Assembly (NCBI RefSeq): GCF_020700235.1
Contig: NZ_CP085301.1
Span: 3,658,001 to 3,722,000, forward strand
Direction: 5' to 3'
DNA: 64,000 nt
From: Haladaptatus pallidirubidus
Lineage (GTDB): Archaea; Halobacteriota; Halobacteria; Halobacteriales; Haladaptataceae
The notes under the pieces were generated by a model that searched no databases, was not told the origin of the DNA, and saw only the letters and a program-made list of their open reading frames with translations. This document shows positions 7,579-15,479 of the stretch, piece by piece (within the stretch, counting starts at the first letter, position 1; every line of letters begins with the position of its first letter). The position numbers and the translations under genes are program-made.

Positions 7579-8187
7579 TCAAAATCGTTTGACTGCAGCT
7601 TCGAACTCCGCTTTCGTGTTGACATTCTCGAACGACTCCATCGACCCGTGTTTTTGCAGGTCTTCTTCTTCGACAACCACGTAGTCCAGTGCGAACAGCG
7701 GTTCGATGATTTTTCGCTCGTTCTGCCGGAGTGCGGTGTCGCAGGCTTCGACCATCGGACTTGCTTGGTACACCGCGTGAGTCGTTTGAAACCAGCCGTC
7801 GCCCAATCGCGGAACCACGGCTTCGTGACCCTCGGCTCTGTCGAAAAGGTAGTCCACGAGTTCGGGGCTGACGAATGGCATATCGCAGGCGACGACGAAG
7901 GCGTATTCGGCGTCGCAATCTCGAAGTCCGGTTCGAATGCCAGCCATCGGCCCTTGGTCGGGGTTTGGGTCGATGGCGAACTTTGTCGGGTGAGGATAGT
8001 CGAGAATCGTTTTTTCGATGGCATCGCGCTGGCTTTCCCGGCAGTTGACGACGAGCTCGTCCACAACGCCCTCGATTCGGCCCGCGACTCGTCGGAGCAT
8101 CGGCACGCCAGCGAGGTCGGCGACCGCTTTGTCTTCCTCTCCGAATCGCGTCGAACGACCGCCCGCGAGGATAACTCCTGCTGGCAT
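7579..8187 (-). CDS. mobA: Molybdenum cofactor guanylyltransferase
   Basis: The 202-residue nucleotidyltransferase begins AGVILAGGRSTRFGEEDKA, the GTP-binding signature. It also has DQGPMAGIRTGL and VVACDMPFVSPELV, the metal-binding CDMPF segment. MobA attaches GMP to molybdopterin to give the MGD form needed by DMSO-reductase-family enzymes, such as the formate dehydrogenase encoded 2 kb away. The ATG at 8187 is chosen because MPAGVILAGG is the canonical N-terminus. It converges with yqeC and diverges from the AOR-like gene. Confidence 0.93.
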   Translation of the reverse strand: MPAGVILAGGRSTRFGEEDKAVADLAGVPMLRRVAGRIEGVVDELVVNCRESQRDAIEKTILDYPHPTKFAIDPNPDQGPMAGIRTGLRDCDAEYAFVVACDMPFVSPELVDYLFDRAEGHEAVVPRLGDGWFQTTHAVYQASPMVEACDTALRQNERKIIEPLFALDYVVVEEEDLQKHGSMESFENVNTKAEFEAAVKRF

Positions 8188-8266
8188 CGTTCGACGGTAG
8201 GAGTCACGTCGGTAAGTGTCTGTGGCCGCGAGCGTTTTTGCCGCCCAGTTCCTCGATTCTAGATGA

Positions 8267-10042
8267 ATGGCTCTCGCGGATACACTGCTCCGCATCGACC
8301 TCTCTGCTCGAACAGTCGAGAGTGAGAAAATCCCCGAACCGTGGTTGCGACGATTCGTCGGCGGAAAGGGTCTCTCGGCCCGCTATCTCTACGACGATCT
8401 CGCTCCCGGCACTGACCCGCTGGCTCCCGAAAATGCCCTGCTGTTCATGTTCGGCCCGCTGACCGGGAGGACGCCCGGTGGGTCGCGATACTCGGTCGTT
8501 ACGAAATCGCCGTTGACCGGAACATTTCTCGATTCGTACATCGGCGGAACGTTTCCCGAACCGCTCGATTTTTCGCTGTCGAACCATCTCGGGATTTCGT
8601 TCACGGGTTCCGCTTCCGACCCTGTCGCGATTCGAATCGCGGACGGCGACGCGACGATTGAGTCCGCGGGAGACCTGTGGGGAAAAACGATTCCCGAAAC
8701 GTGTGCAAACTTCGATTCACCGACTTCTTGCATCGGCCCCGCCGGTGAGAAACTCGTCCGATACGCGACCATCGCATCGGACGGCGGCGACCACCATGCG
8801 GCCCGCGGCGGGGCGGGTGCGGTGATGGGGTCGAAAAACCTCAAAGCGGTCATCGCCGGGGATTCGGAATCCGACGAAGGAACGGGAAAGAGCGAAGACC
8901 ACGACCGATATCGGTCGACCGATATCGGTCGTTGGCAGGCGGCGAGCGAGACGATGGAAACGATAGATTTCGCGAACGAGGTGGGCGTCCTTCCGACGAG
9001 AGGGTGGCAGGAAAGCACCTTCGAAGGCGCGGACGACCTCGGAATCGAGTCGGTTCGGGAGTCGGCCGTCGGACGCGAACGCCCGGAGGACGACGTCTCC
9101 GGCGGCTTTCGAGTCGAAAGCGAGGTGGGTGAAACGGTTCCGCGCGGTGCGACCAGCATCTCGCTCGGCGCTGGTCTGGGTATCGATGATTTCGATGCGG
9201 TCGCCGTCCTCGGTTCCGTCTGCGACAATCTCGGTCTCGATCTCATCAGCACGGGCAACGCGGTGGCGTGGACGATGCGCGCAGTGGAGGAGGGGTTGCT
9301 GGAACGGGACATCGAGTTCGGTGACGGCGAATCCGCACGCGCCTTGCTGGAGGAAATCGCCGCCCGTTCGTCACCGCTCGGCGACGTTCTTGCGGACGGA
9401 ATCGACGCGGCGACTGCCCGGTACAGCGGCGAGGAACTCATACCGACCGTGAAGGGGATGGATTTGCCGACATACGACCCTCGGAGTTCGCCGTCGATGG
9501 CGTTGGCTTACGCGACCAGTGACCGCGGCGCGTGCCATCGCCGGGCGCGACCGGTACTCGAAGAGGTGTTTGCGGCAGAGGAATGGAGCGACGACCGCCG
9601 CGCGGAGACGGTCATCGCGGAACAGAACCTTCGGTCGCTTCTCTGGTGTTTGGTCGCGGACGATTTCGCTGGCGAAGCACTGTGGAAGAGCGGTGCGGAG
9701 TCGGAAGACGGTGAGAACGAATGGCTCGGTGAAATCGCTTCCGAGCGTTCTCGCGACGAACTCCTTCGAATCGGGGAGCGCGTATGGACGCTGACGCGGT
9801 TGTTTAATGTCAGGGAGGGATTTTCGCGCAGGGACGATTCGCTTCCGCCAGCGCTCCAACGACCAAGTCGTGGCGATGAGCGCGACGGCGAACGACTTGA
9901 AAAAGAGTCGTTCGATCGACTACTGTCGGTGTATTACGAAACCCGCGGTTGGGACGAGCAGGGCCGTCCGACCGAGCAACTGCTTTCCCGACTCCAACTG
10001 AACGGCGTGGTTGATGAATGTACACCAGTTGGGGTCGATTAG
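8267..10042 (+). CDS. Aldehyde:ferredoxin oxidoreductase family protein lacking the CX2CX3C cluster motif
   Basis: The 591-residue protein follows the AOR fold. The N-terminal tungstopterin domain shows FVGGKGLSARYLY, GPLTGRTPGGSRYSVVTKSP, GPAGEKLVRYA and RGGAGAVMGSKNLKAV, followed by EVGVLPTRGWQESTFEGA. In functional AORs a CX2CX3C motif follows here and binds a 4Fe-4S cluster with a later Cys. In this protein no Cys occurs between residues 155 and 319; the segment reads SAVGRERPEDDVSGGF. The domain after it (CDNLGLDLISTGNAVAW) and a late Cys in LLWCLVADDF remain. Either the cluster is lost or liganded differently. It diverges from mobA and overlaps fdhA tail-to-tail by 4 bases. Confidence 0.88.
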   Translation: MALADTLLRIDLSARTVESEKIPEPWLRRFVGGKGLSARYLYDDLAPGTDPLAPENALLFMFGPLTGRTPGGSRYSVVTKSPLTGTFLDSYIGGTFPEPLDFSLSNHLGISFTGSASDPVAIRIADGDATIESAGDLWGKTIPETCANFDSPTSCIGPAGEKLVRYATIASDGGDHHAARGGAGAVMGSKNLKAVIAGDSESDEGTGKSEDHDRYRSTDIGRWQAASETMETIDFANEVGVLPTRGWQESTFEGADDLGIESVRESAVGRERPEDDVSGGFRVESEVGETVPRGATSISLGAGLGIDDFDAVAVLGSVCDNLGLDLISTGNAVAWTMRAVEEGLLERDIEFGDGESARALLEEIAARSSPLGDVLADGIDAATARYSGEELIPTVKGMDLPTYDPRSSPSMALAYATSDRGACHRRARPVLEEVFAAEEWSDDRRAETVIAEQNLRSLLWCLVADDFAGEALWKSGAESEDGENEWLGEIASERSRDELLRIGERVWTLTRLFNVREGFSRRDDSLPPALQRPSRGDERDGERLEKESFDRLLSVYYETRGWDEQGRPTEQLLSRLQLNGVVDECTPVGVD

Positions 10043-13000
10043 TCGTCGCCCGTCGTCTGTTCTTCCGGCGTGTCTTCCCCGTCGCCTGCGGGTGGTTTGA
10101 CCGGAAGCGGCTCCTCACCCGGATCGGTGCCGAGCGGTTGGATTCTGACGCTGGTCACCTTGTACTCAGGGATGAACGACGTCGGGTCGAGTTCGTGCTG
10201 CGTGAGTTCGTTGATTGCCCCGTGGGCGAAATGCATCGGAATGAAGACGACGCCGGGGTCGGACGTTTCCTCGACGTTCGCCTTCGTTACGATGTCGCCG
10301 CGGCGGGAGACGACGCGGACGTATTCGTCGTCCGTCACGCCGAGTTCGTCGGCCATCTCCGGGTGAATCGTAACGAAGCTTTCCGGGACGTGGTCCATCA
10401 GCACGTTCACCCGGCGGGTCATGGTGCCGGTGTGCCAGTGGTAGAGCACGCGCCCGGAGGTGAGCATCAGCGGAAACTCTTCGTCGGGGAGTTCGACCGG
10501 CCCGGCGTAGTCCGCGGGAACGAACCGGGCTTTGCCGTCCTCGAAGTTGAATTCCTTCTTGTAGAGGTACGGCGTTCCGGGGTCGGATTCGTCCTCGCAG
10601 GGCCACTGGAGTCCCTCCGGCGTCGATTCGAGGCGGTCGTAGGTGACGCCGCCGTAAATCGGCACGAGGTCGTTGATTTCCGCCATCACGTCCGCCGGAC
10701 CGTCGTAGTCCCACTCGAAGCCGAACCTGTTTGCGAGGTCGGACAGGATTTCTAAGTCCGGCTTCGCCTTTCTGGGTGGCGAGACGGCGGGTCGAACGCG
10801 CTGGATGCGTCGTTCCGTATTCGTGAACGTTCCGTGCTTTTCGGCGGCGGAGGCGGCAGGTAACACTACATCGGCGAATTCGGCGGTTTCTGTGAGGAAG
10901 ATGTCCTGTACCGCGAGGAACTCTAGCTTTTCGATCGCCTTCTCGGCCCCGCGGATGTCGGGTTCGGAGAGCACGGGATTTTCGCCCATGATGAACATTC
11001 CTTTGATGTGGCCCTCTTCCATCGCATCGTACTGTTCGGGGAGTCGGAGACCGATTTCGTTCGGCGGGCGAACGCCCCACGACTCCTCGAACTTGTCCAA
11101 AATCGCGTCGTCGGTGAGGTCTTGGTATCCCGGCAGGGTGTGCGGTGCTGGCCCCATATCGCCGCCACCGCCCTGCACGTTGTTCTGACCGCGGAAGGGC
11201 GACAGCCCCGCTCGCGGTTTGCCGAGATTGCCGGTCACCAGCGCGAGATTCGCCACCGCGAGGACGTTTCTGGTTCCGTGGGCGTGCTGGGTCATCCCCA
11301 TCGCCCAGCCGAAGATACAGGTGTCGGCCGTCGCAATCGTCTCCGCGGCGTGTATCAGTTCGTCCTCCGGAACGCCAGTGAGCTCCTCGACTTTCGCGGG
11401 CGTGAACGGTTCGACCTTCTCCTTCAGTTGGTCGAAATGCTTCGTTCGCTCCTCGATGAACCCCCTGTCGTGCAGGTCGTTGTCGATGATGTGGCGGATC
11501 ATCCCGTTCAGCCACGCGATGTCCTCCCCGGGTTTCGTCCGAGTGTACTGGGTCGCGTGTTCCGCGAGGCCGATTTCTCGCGGGTCGAACACGAAGAGAT
11601 CGGCGCCGTCGCGGACGTTCTGCTTGATTCGCGTTGCGAGCACGGGATGGCTCTCGGTCGTGTTCGACCCTGTGATGAGGTAGCAGTCGGTTTTCCCGAT
11701 GTCCTCGTTGATTCGGTTCGTCATCGCGCCGTAGCCGACGGTCTGCTGAAGGCCGACCACCGTCGAGGAGTGACAGAGTCGGGCGCAGTTATCGACGTGC
11801 TTCGTGTGAAGCACCTGCCGGGCGAACTTCTGGGCGAGGTAGTTCTCCTCGTTCGTGCATTTCGAAGAGGAGGTGACGGCAATCGCGTCGTCGCCGTTCT
11901 CTTCGCGGATTCTGGAGAGTTCCTCGTGTATCCTGTCGAGCGCTTCGCCCCACGTCGCCTCGCGGAACTCGTCTCCTTCCCGAATCAGCGGCGTTTTCAG
12001 GCGATTCGGACTGTTGACGAAGTCGTAGCCGAACTTGCCTTTCACGCAGGTCGAAAAATTGTTCGCCGGGGTTGCGTCCTCGTCCGCGGGTCGAACGCCG
12101 AGCACCTCACCGTCCTTCCCGTACAGGTCGAACCGACAGCCGACGGCGCAGTAGTTGCAGGTCGTTTCTGCCTTCGTCACCCTCGAGAGGCGGGCGTCGC
12201 TCACGACGCCCGCCACGTCGAACATCCGCCCGACGTTCATCGTGTTCGCGGCGGTTTCTTCGGCGACGTGTTCGAACTCGGCTACCGCCTCGTTCGTCAC
12301 CCGTTTCGCGGTGTCTCGGGCCTTCGAGCGCGCCTTCGCCATGAATCGCGCGACGCCGGATTTTTCCTCGGTCACTCGCTCGCCCGGGACGTTTCGGTTC
12401 GGCGCGTCGGACGTGTCCGAGGTTTCGGCGTGTTCGCTCTCGACGGATTTCCCGATGGAGTTCTTCTGCGTGAATCCCGGAATGGGGAGCGTCGCGGAAT
12501 CCTTCAATCCCTGCTCAACCAGCGAGCCGGTCGGACACACCGTGGCGCAGTGGCCACAGGAGACGCAGGTCGATTCTCGCATCGTCTCCGCGTCGCTCTG
12601 GAAGCCGATTCGGGTATCGGCTCCCTGACCTTCGATTCGCAGGACGCCCTCGACCTGCACGTCGTTACAGGCGTCCACGCAACGATTGCAGAGGATACAC
12701 TTGTTGCGGTCGATCTGGATGGCCGAGGAGGTGTCGTCTATCGGTTCGTACTCGTCGCGGTTTTCCAGCACGCCGTACCGCGGTTCCTCCACGTCGTTGT
12801 CGATGGAGGCGTCTTGCAGTTCACAGCGTCCGTTCTGCCCGCAGGTCGTACACCGAAGGTTGTGATTCGACAGCACCAAATCGAGGTTCACGTCTCGCAC
12901 TTCCGTGGCGGACTCGGCGTCGGTTCGAATCGACAGGCCGTCTTCCGCCGGAAAACTACAGGACGGAACCAGTCCGTGCTCGTCGGTTTCGACCATACAG

Positions 13001-13326
13001 GTTCGACACTCCGACCGCGGGCCGATGTTGTCCCCCTGCTCGGTGTCGCGGTCGTAGTAACAGAGCGCGGGGACGTACTCCTCCGTTTCCACTGCTTCCA
13101 CGGCGTCGATGAGGGTCGCGCCCGGTGGCACGGCGATGGGGTGGCCGTCCACCGTGATGTGATTCATCCCCTCGGCGTCCGCACCGACTTCGGGGTCGTT
13201 CGCGGTTCCGGTGACGAAATCTTCGGTCAGCGGCGTACTCGGTCGCGGATCGTCGATGTCCGGAACGCCAGGTTGCGGCGATGCCGGGGCGGTGTCTTCG
13301 ATTCCTGATTGCTCGTCCGAACTCAT
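10039..13326 (-). CDS. fdhA: Formate dehydrogenase alpha subunit (molybdopterin, Cys type) with NuoG-like ferredoxin domains
   Basis: The protein is 1095 residues. An N-terminal 2Fe-2S domain has C89, SECRTC (107, 110) and C123. A His-Cys region follows (HNLRCTTCGQNGRC, 155-168). Two 4Fe-4S motifs are CILCNRCVDAC (210-220) and CVSCGHCATVC (254-264). The Mo-bis-MGD domain begins at CNYCAVGC (390-397). The active site is NCARLCHS, with Cys518 in place of selenocysteine. Residues about 270-388 form an unusually long Lys/Ala/Glu-rich linker. The enzyme oxidises formate. Its start overlaps the NuoF-like gene by 4 bases (ATGA), so the two form a complex and an operon. Confidence 0.92.
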   Translation of the reverse strand: MSSDEQSGIEDTAPASPQPGVPDIDDPRPSTPLTEDFVTGTANDPEVGADAEGMNHITVDGHPIAVPPGATLIDAVEAVETEEYVPALCYYDRDTEQGDNIGPRSECRTCMVETDEHGLVPSCSFPAEDGLSIRTDAESATEVRDVNLDLVLSNHNLRCTTCGQNGRCELQDASIDNDVEEPRYGVLENRDEYEPIDDTSSAIQIDRNKCILCNRCVDACNDVQVEGVLRIEGQGADTRIGFQSDAETMRESTCVSCGHCATVCPTGSLVEQGLKDSATLPIPGFTQKNSIGKSVESEHAETSDTSDAPNRNVPGERVTEEKSGVARFMAKARSKARDTAKRVTNEAVAEFEHVAEETAANTMNVGRMFDVAGVVSDARLSRVTKAETTCNYCAVGCRFDLYGKDGEVLGVRPADEDATPANNFSTCVKGKFGYDFVNSPNRLKTPLIREGDEFREATWGEALDRIHEELSRIREENGDDAIAVTSSSKCTNEENYLAQKFARQVLHTKHVDNCARLCHSSTVVGLQQTVGYGAMTNRINEDIGKTDCYLITGSNTTESHPVLATRIKQNVRDGADLFVFDPREIGLAEHATQYTRTKPGEDIAWLNGMIRHIIDNDLHDRGFIEERTKHFDQLKEKVEPFTPAKVEELTGVPEDELIHAAETIATADTCIFGWAMGMTQHAHGTRNVLAVANLALVTGNLGKPRAGLSPFRGQNNVQGGGGDMGPAPHTLPGYQDLTDDAILDKFEESWGVRPPNEIGLRLPEQYDAMEEGHIKGMFIMGENPVLSEPDIRGAEKAIEKLEFLAVQDIFLTETAEFADVVLPAASAAEKHGTFTNTERRIQRVRPAVSPPRKAKPDLEILSDLANRFGFEWDYDGPADVMAEINDLVPIYGGVTYDRLESTPEGLQWPCEDESDPGTPYLYKKEFNFEDGKARFVPADYAGPVELPDEEFPLMLTSGRVLYHWHTGTMTRRVNVLMDHVPESFVTIHPEMADELGVTDDEYVRVVSRRGDIVTKANVEETSDPGVVFIPMHFAHGAINELTQHELDPTSFIPEYKVTSVRIQPLGTDPGEEPLPVKPPAGDGEDTPEEQTTGDD

Positions 13327-14873
13327 GATTCTGCCTCCTCGCACGCACCGCTCGGACAGCGTCCTTCGGCGTGCGCGTGAAACTCCAGTTCGAACTCGTC
13401 CATTGCGGTCGCTACGGGACGGGATGCGGACTGTCCGAAATAACAGATGCTCGTCTCGCGCATCGTCCGGGCGAGTTCGCGGAGCGCGTCGTCCGCGAAC
13501 TCGCCGGAGTACACGTCGCGGAGCATCCCCACCAACTGCTTCGACCCCTCCCGACACGGAACACAACGCCCGCAGTTTTCGTCCTCCGCAAATTTGGCAC
13601 GCGTTCCTGCGGTCGCAACCGCACACTGCGACTGATTCAGCAGTTCGACCGCGCCGTCAGTCCCGAGGTGTGCGCCCGCCAACGCGGGCGCACTCGGCGA
13701 GCGGTCAAGCGAGCGAGTCAGACCGCCGAACTGCCCGCCGACGCAGGCCATTTTGAACTCCCCGTCCACCGAAACTACTTCCCGACAGTCCGAAAGCGAA
13801 CCACCGGTCGGCAGTTCGATAGTCGCAGGGGCGGCCACGTCGCCGGTCACGGCGACCAGTCGAGTTCCCGGGTCGGCGTCGTCGGCGTCGAACTCGTCCG
13901 GAAACAACAGCATCCGGCGAACCTGCGCGAACGATCTCGGCGTGTGAACGACGGTCGGTCGCCCGTACAATCCGTGCTTCGCGGGAGTCGGCGGCCGAAG
14001 TCGCGCTTCCAGTCGGTCGTTGCCTTCCAACGCCTCCAGCGCCATCGTCGGTTCGGACGCGATGTACTGATTCGGTGACGCGAAAATTTGTACCGTCAAA
14101 TCGTCCGTACCGTCGGCTTTCTGAAAGACGCGAACTGCCTCTCGAACTCGCCGTTGGGTTTTGTCCGCCGATTCCGGTGAGTAGACGATAACGTCCTCCG
14201 CGCCGACGACGTGCGCGACAGCAGTCGCGCCGTCGAGCACGGAAATCGGGTCGCCTTCCAGCAGAAGTTGGTCGGTTCGATTACGTTCGTCGGTTTCGCC
14301 CGCGTTGACGACGACAACGGGTTCGCCGTCGGTTTCGCGCGCAACGTTCCACTCTTCGGCAACGGGTTCGTCCATTCGTGCATCGCCACGGCCCCGTCCG
14401 AGGAGGCCGAAGTGCGCGACCTGCGACAGAACCTCCTCCGGGTCGTCGCGCGCGCGCTCGGCGACGAACGGTTCGTTGTCCTGTATCTTCGCGGGGTCTG
14501 CCCAACCGCACCGAGCGAGCACGTTTCGACGACCGACGGAAAGCGGGCCGTGGTTCGGCACCGGCGGGGCGCTCTGGTCGGATTCGTGCGGGACGACTGC
14601 GTGCGCGTCGTCCTCCGGAAACGCTCCCGATTCCAGCTCAGAGACGAGCGTTCGCCCTCGCTCTGGCGTGCAGTTCGCGAAGAAGACGGTCGTTTCGTCG
14701 TCTGTTACCGAAACGAGCGGTGCGAGTGCTTCGATTCCGGTCGGGCCGACTTCCACGACGGACACCGCGTCGGCTTCGTCGCGCGCGCTATCGAATACAG
14801 CGGTAGCGCGTTCCCGCCCAACTCCCCCAGAGACGCGAAGAACCGGGGCGTCAGAAACGTCTGCAGTTCCCAT
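13323..14873 (-). CDS. NuoF/HoxF-like subunit of formate dehydrogenase with degenerate FMN/NADH site
   Basis: The 516-residue protein matches the NuoF layout. The Fe-S domain CGRCVPCREGSKQL (C434, C437, C440) and a fourth Cys in SICYFGQ (477) are intact. The FMN/NADH region is degraded: GRGGAGFPTG becomes GRGRGDARMD (160-167), and the usual NADEGEPGTFKD region is VNAGETDERNRTD (189-201). The N-terminal 110 residues resemble the NuoE-type thioredoxin fold but lack its cysteine set. It probably passes electrons between FdhA and an acceptor other than NAD. A TTTTATC box about 30 nt upstream of the ATG is the likely operon promoter. Confidence 0.82.
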   Translation of the reverse strand: MGTADVSDAPVLRVSGGVGRERATAVFDSARDEADAVSVVEVGPTGIEALAPLVSVTDDETTVFFANCTPERGRTLVSELESGAFPEDDAHAVVPHESDQSAPPVPNHGPLSVGRRNVLARCGWADPAKIQDNEPFVAERARDDPEEVLSQVAHFGLLGRGRGDARMDEPVAEEWNVARETDGEPVVVVNAGETDERNRTDQLLLEGDPISVLDGATAVAHVVGAEDVIVYSPESADKTQRRVREAVRVFQKADGTDDLTVQIFASPNQYIASEPTMALEALEGNDRLEARLRPPTPAKHGLYGRPTVVHTPRSFAQVRRMLLFPDEFDADDADPGTRLVAVTGDVAAPATIELPTGGSLSDCREVVSVDGEFKMACVGGQFGGLTRSLDRSPSAPALAGAHLGTDGAVELLNQSQCAVATAGTRAKFAEDENCGRCVPCREGSKQLVGMLRDVYSGEFADDALRELARTMRETSICYFGQSASRPVATAMDEFELEFHAHAEGRCPSGACEEAES

Positions 14874-14932
14874 CCCTTAGAACTGGTACAGCTACGTGAT
14901 AAAAGGTTGTGGTCAAATGATTGACGCAGGTC

Positions 14933-15040
14933 TCAGAACGGCGGCTCGAGAGCCGTCTCGTTCCGGGTTCGCCGAACGAACACGAGCGCGAGAAGTGACG
15001 CTACGAGCACGATTCCGAGTACGAACCGGCGTTTTCTCAT
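14933..15040 (-). CDS. 35-residue single-helix membrane protein
   Basis: Starting with MRKRRFVLGIVLVASLLALV, the product has a basic N-terminus, one hydrophobic helix of about 16 residues, an Arg-Arg stop-transfer and a short polar tail. The ATG lies 3 bases after the TGA of the upstream thioesterase gene, so it is likely translated by reinitiation. I do not recognise a family. Its size makes chance possible, but the textbook membrane topology and the tight coupling support a real gene. Confidence 0.5.
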   Translation of the reverse strand: MRKRRFVLGIVLVASLLALVFVRRTRNETALEPPF

Positions 15041-15043
15041 CGC

Positions 15044-15427
15044 TCACCCGGTTTTGTAAACGCCGCGGGCGTCCGCGATGTGTTCGTCGTCCTCGTCGTA
15101 GACCCTCACATCGACGGTTCCCACGTCGCTCCCGTTTCGAACGACGTCGGCCTCGGCGTGGAGGTCGCCCGTCCCCGCGCTCAGGTAGTCGATTCGCATG
15201 TCGATGGTCGGCACCGGTTGGTCGTTGAGCGAGACGAGCGCCGCGCCGCCGACGGTGTCCGCGAGGGTGAATGTGACGCCGCCGTGCGCCATCAGTTCGT
15301 CTTGGTTCCACGACAGTTCGTCGCGCATCTCGATTTTGCCTTCGGCGTGGCCGTCCTCGGCCACAGTTACTTCGACCCCGAGCAGGTCGGCGAAGGGCAT
15401 CCCTTCGAAGAACGCTTCGATGTCCAT
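15044..15427 (-). CDS. PaaI-like hotdog thioesterase
   Basis: This is a 127-residue hotdog-fold protein. The motif MAHGGVTFTLADTVGGAAL is the PaaI-type HGG active-site segment with the catalytic acid in the following helix. It is preceded by ELSWNQDELM, which resembles the N-rich loop of the family. PaaI removes CoA from dead-end phenylacetyl derivatives to rescue CoA. It diverges from a PaaG-like gene with 52 bases between starts, and a shared TATA element lies in the middle. A second PaaI-like gene lies at 28351. Confidence 0.88.
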   Translation of the reverse strand: MDIEAFFEGMPFADLLGVEVTVAEDGHAEGKIEMRDELSWNQDELMAHGGVTFTLADTVGGAALVSLNDQPVPTIDMRIDYLSAGTGDLHAEADVVRNGSDVGTVDVRVYDEDDEHIADARGVYKTG

Positions 15428-15448
15428 ACCTCGACTGGACGTGGGGAG

Positions 15449-15456
15449 TAATTAAA
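15449..15456. promoter_or_regulatory. Shared TATA element between the PaaI-like and PaaG-like genes
   Basis: TAATTAAA is centred 25-26 nt from the ATG at 15427 and 27-28 nt from the ATG at 15480. The TAATTA core is self-complementary. This is the same arrangement as at 5734-5741 and 28321-28327. Confidence 0.5.
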
Positions 15457-15479
15457 TGTGCATGCCGTGACCCTCCCGT

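Noticed and set aside
11008..13308. 766-codon open frame opposite formate dehydrogenase
   Set aside because: It is an antisense shadow of the GC-rich fdhA gene; the residues are Arg/Val-rich without any domain, while the minus strand has complete Fe-S and molybdopterin motifs.
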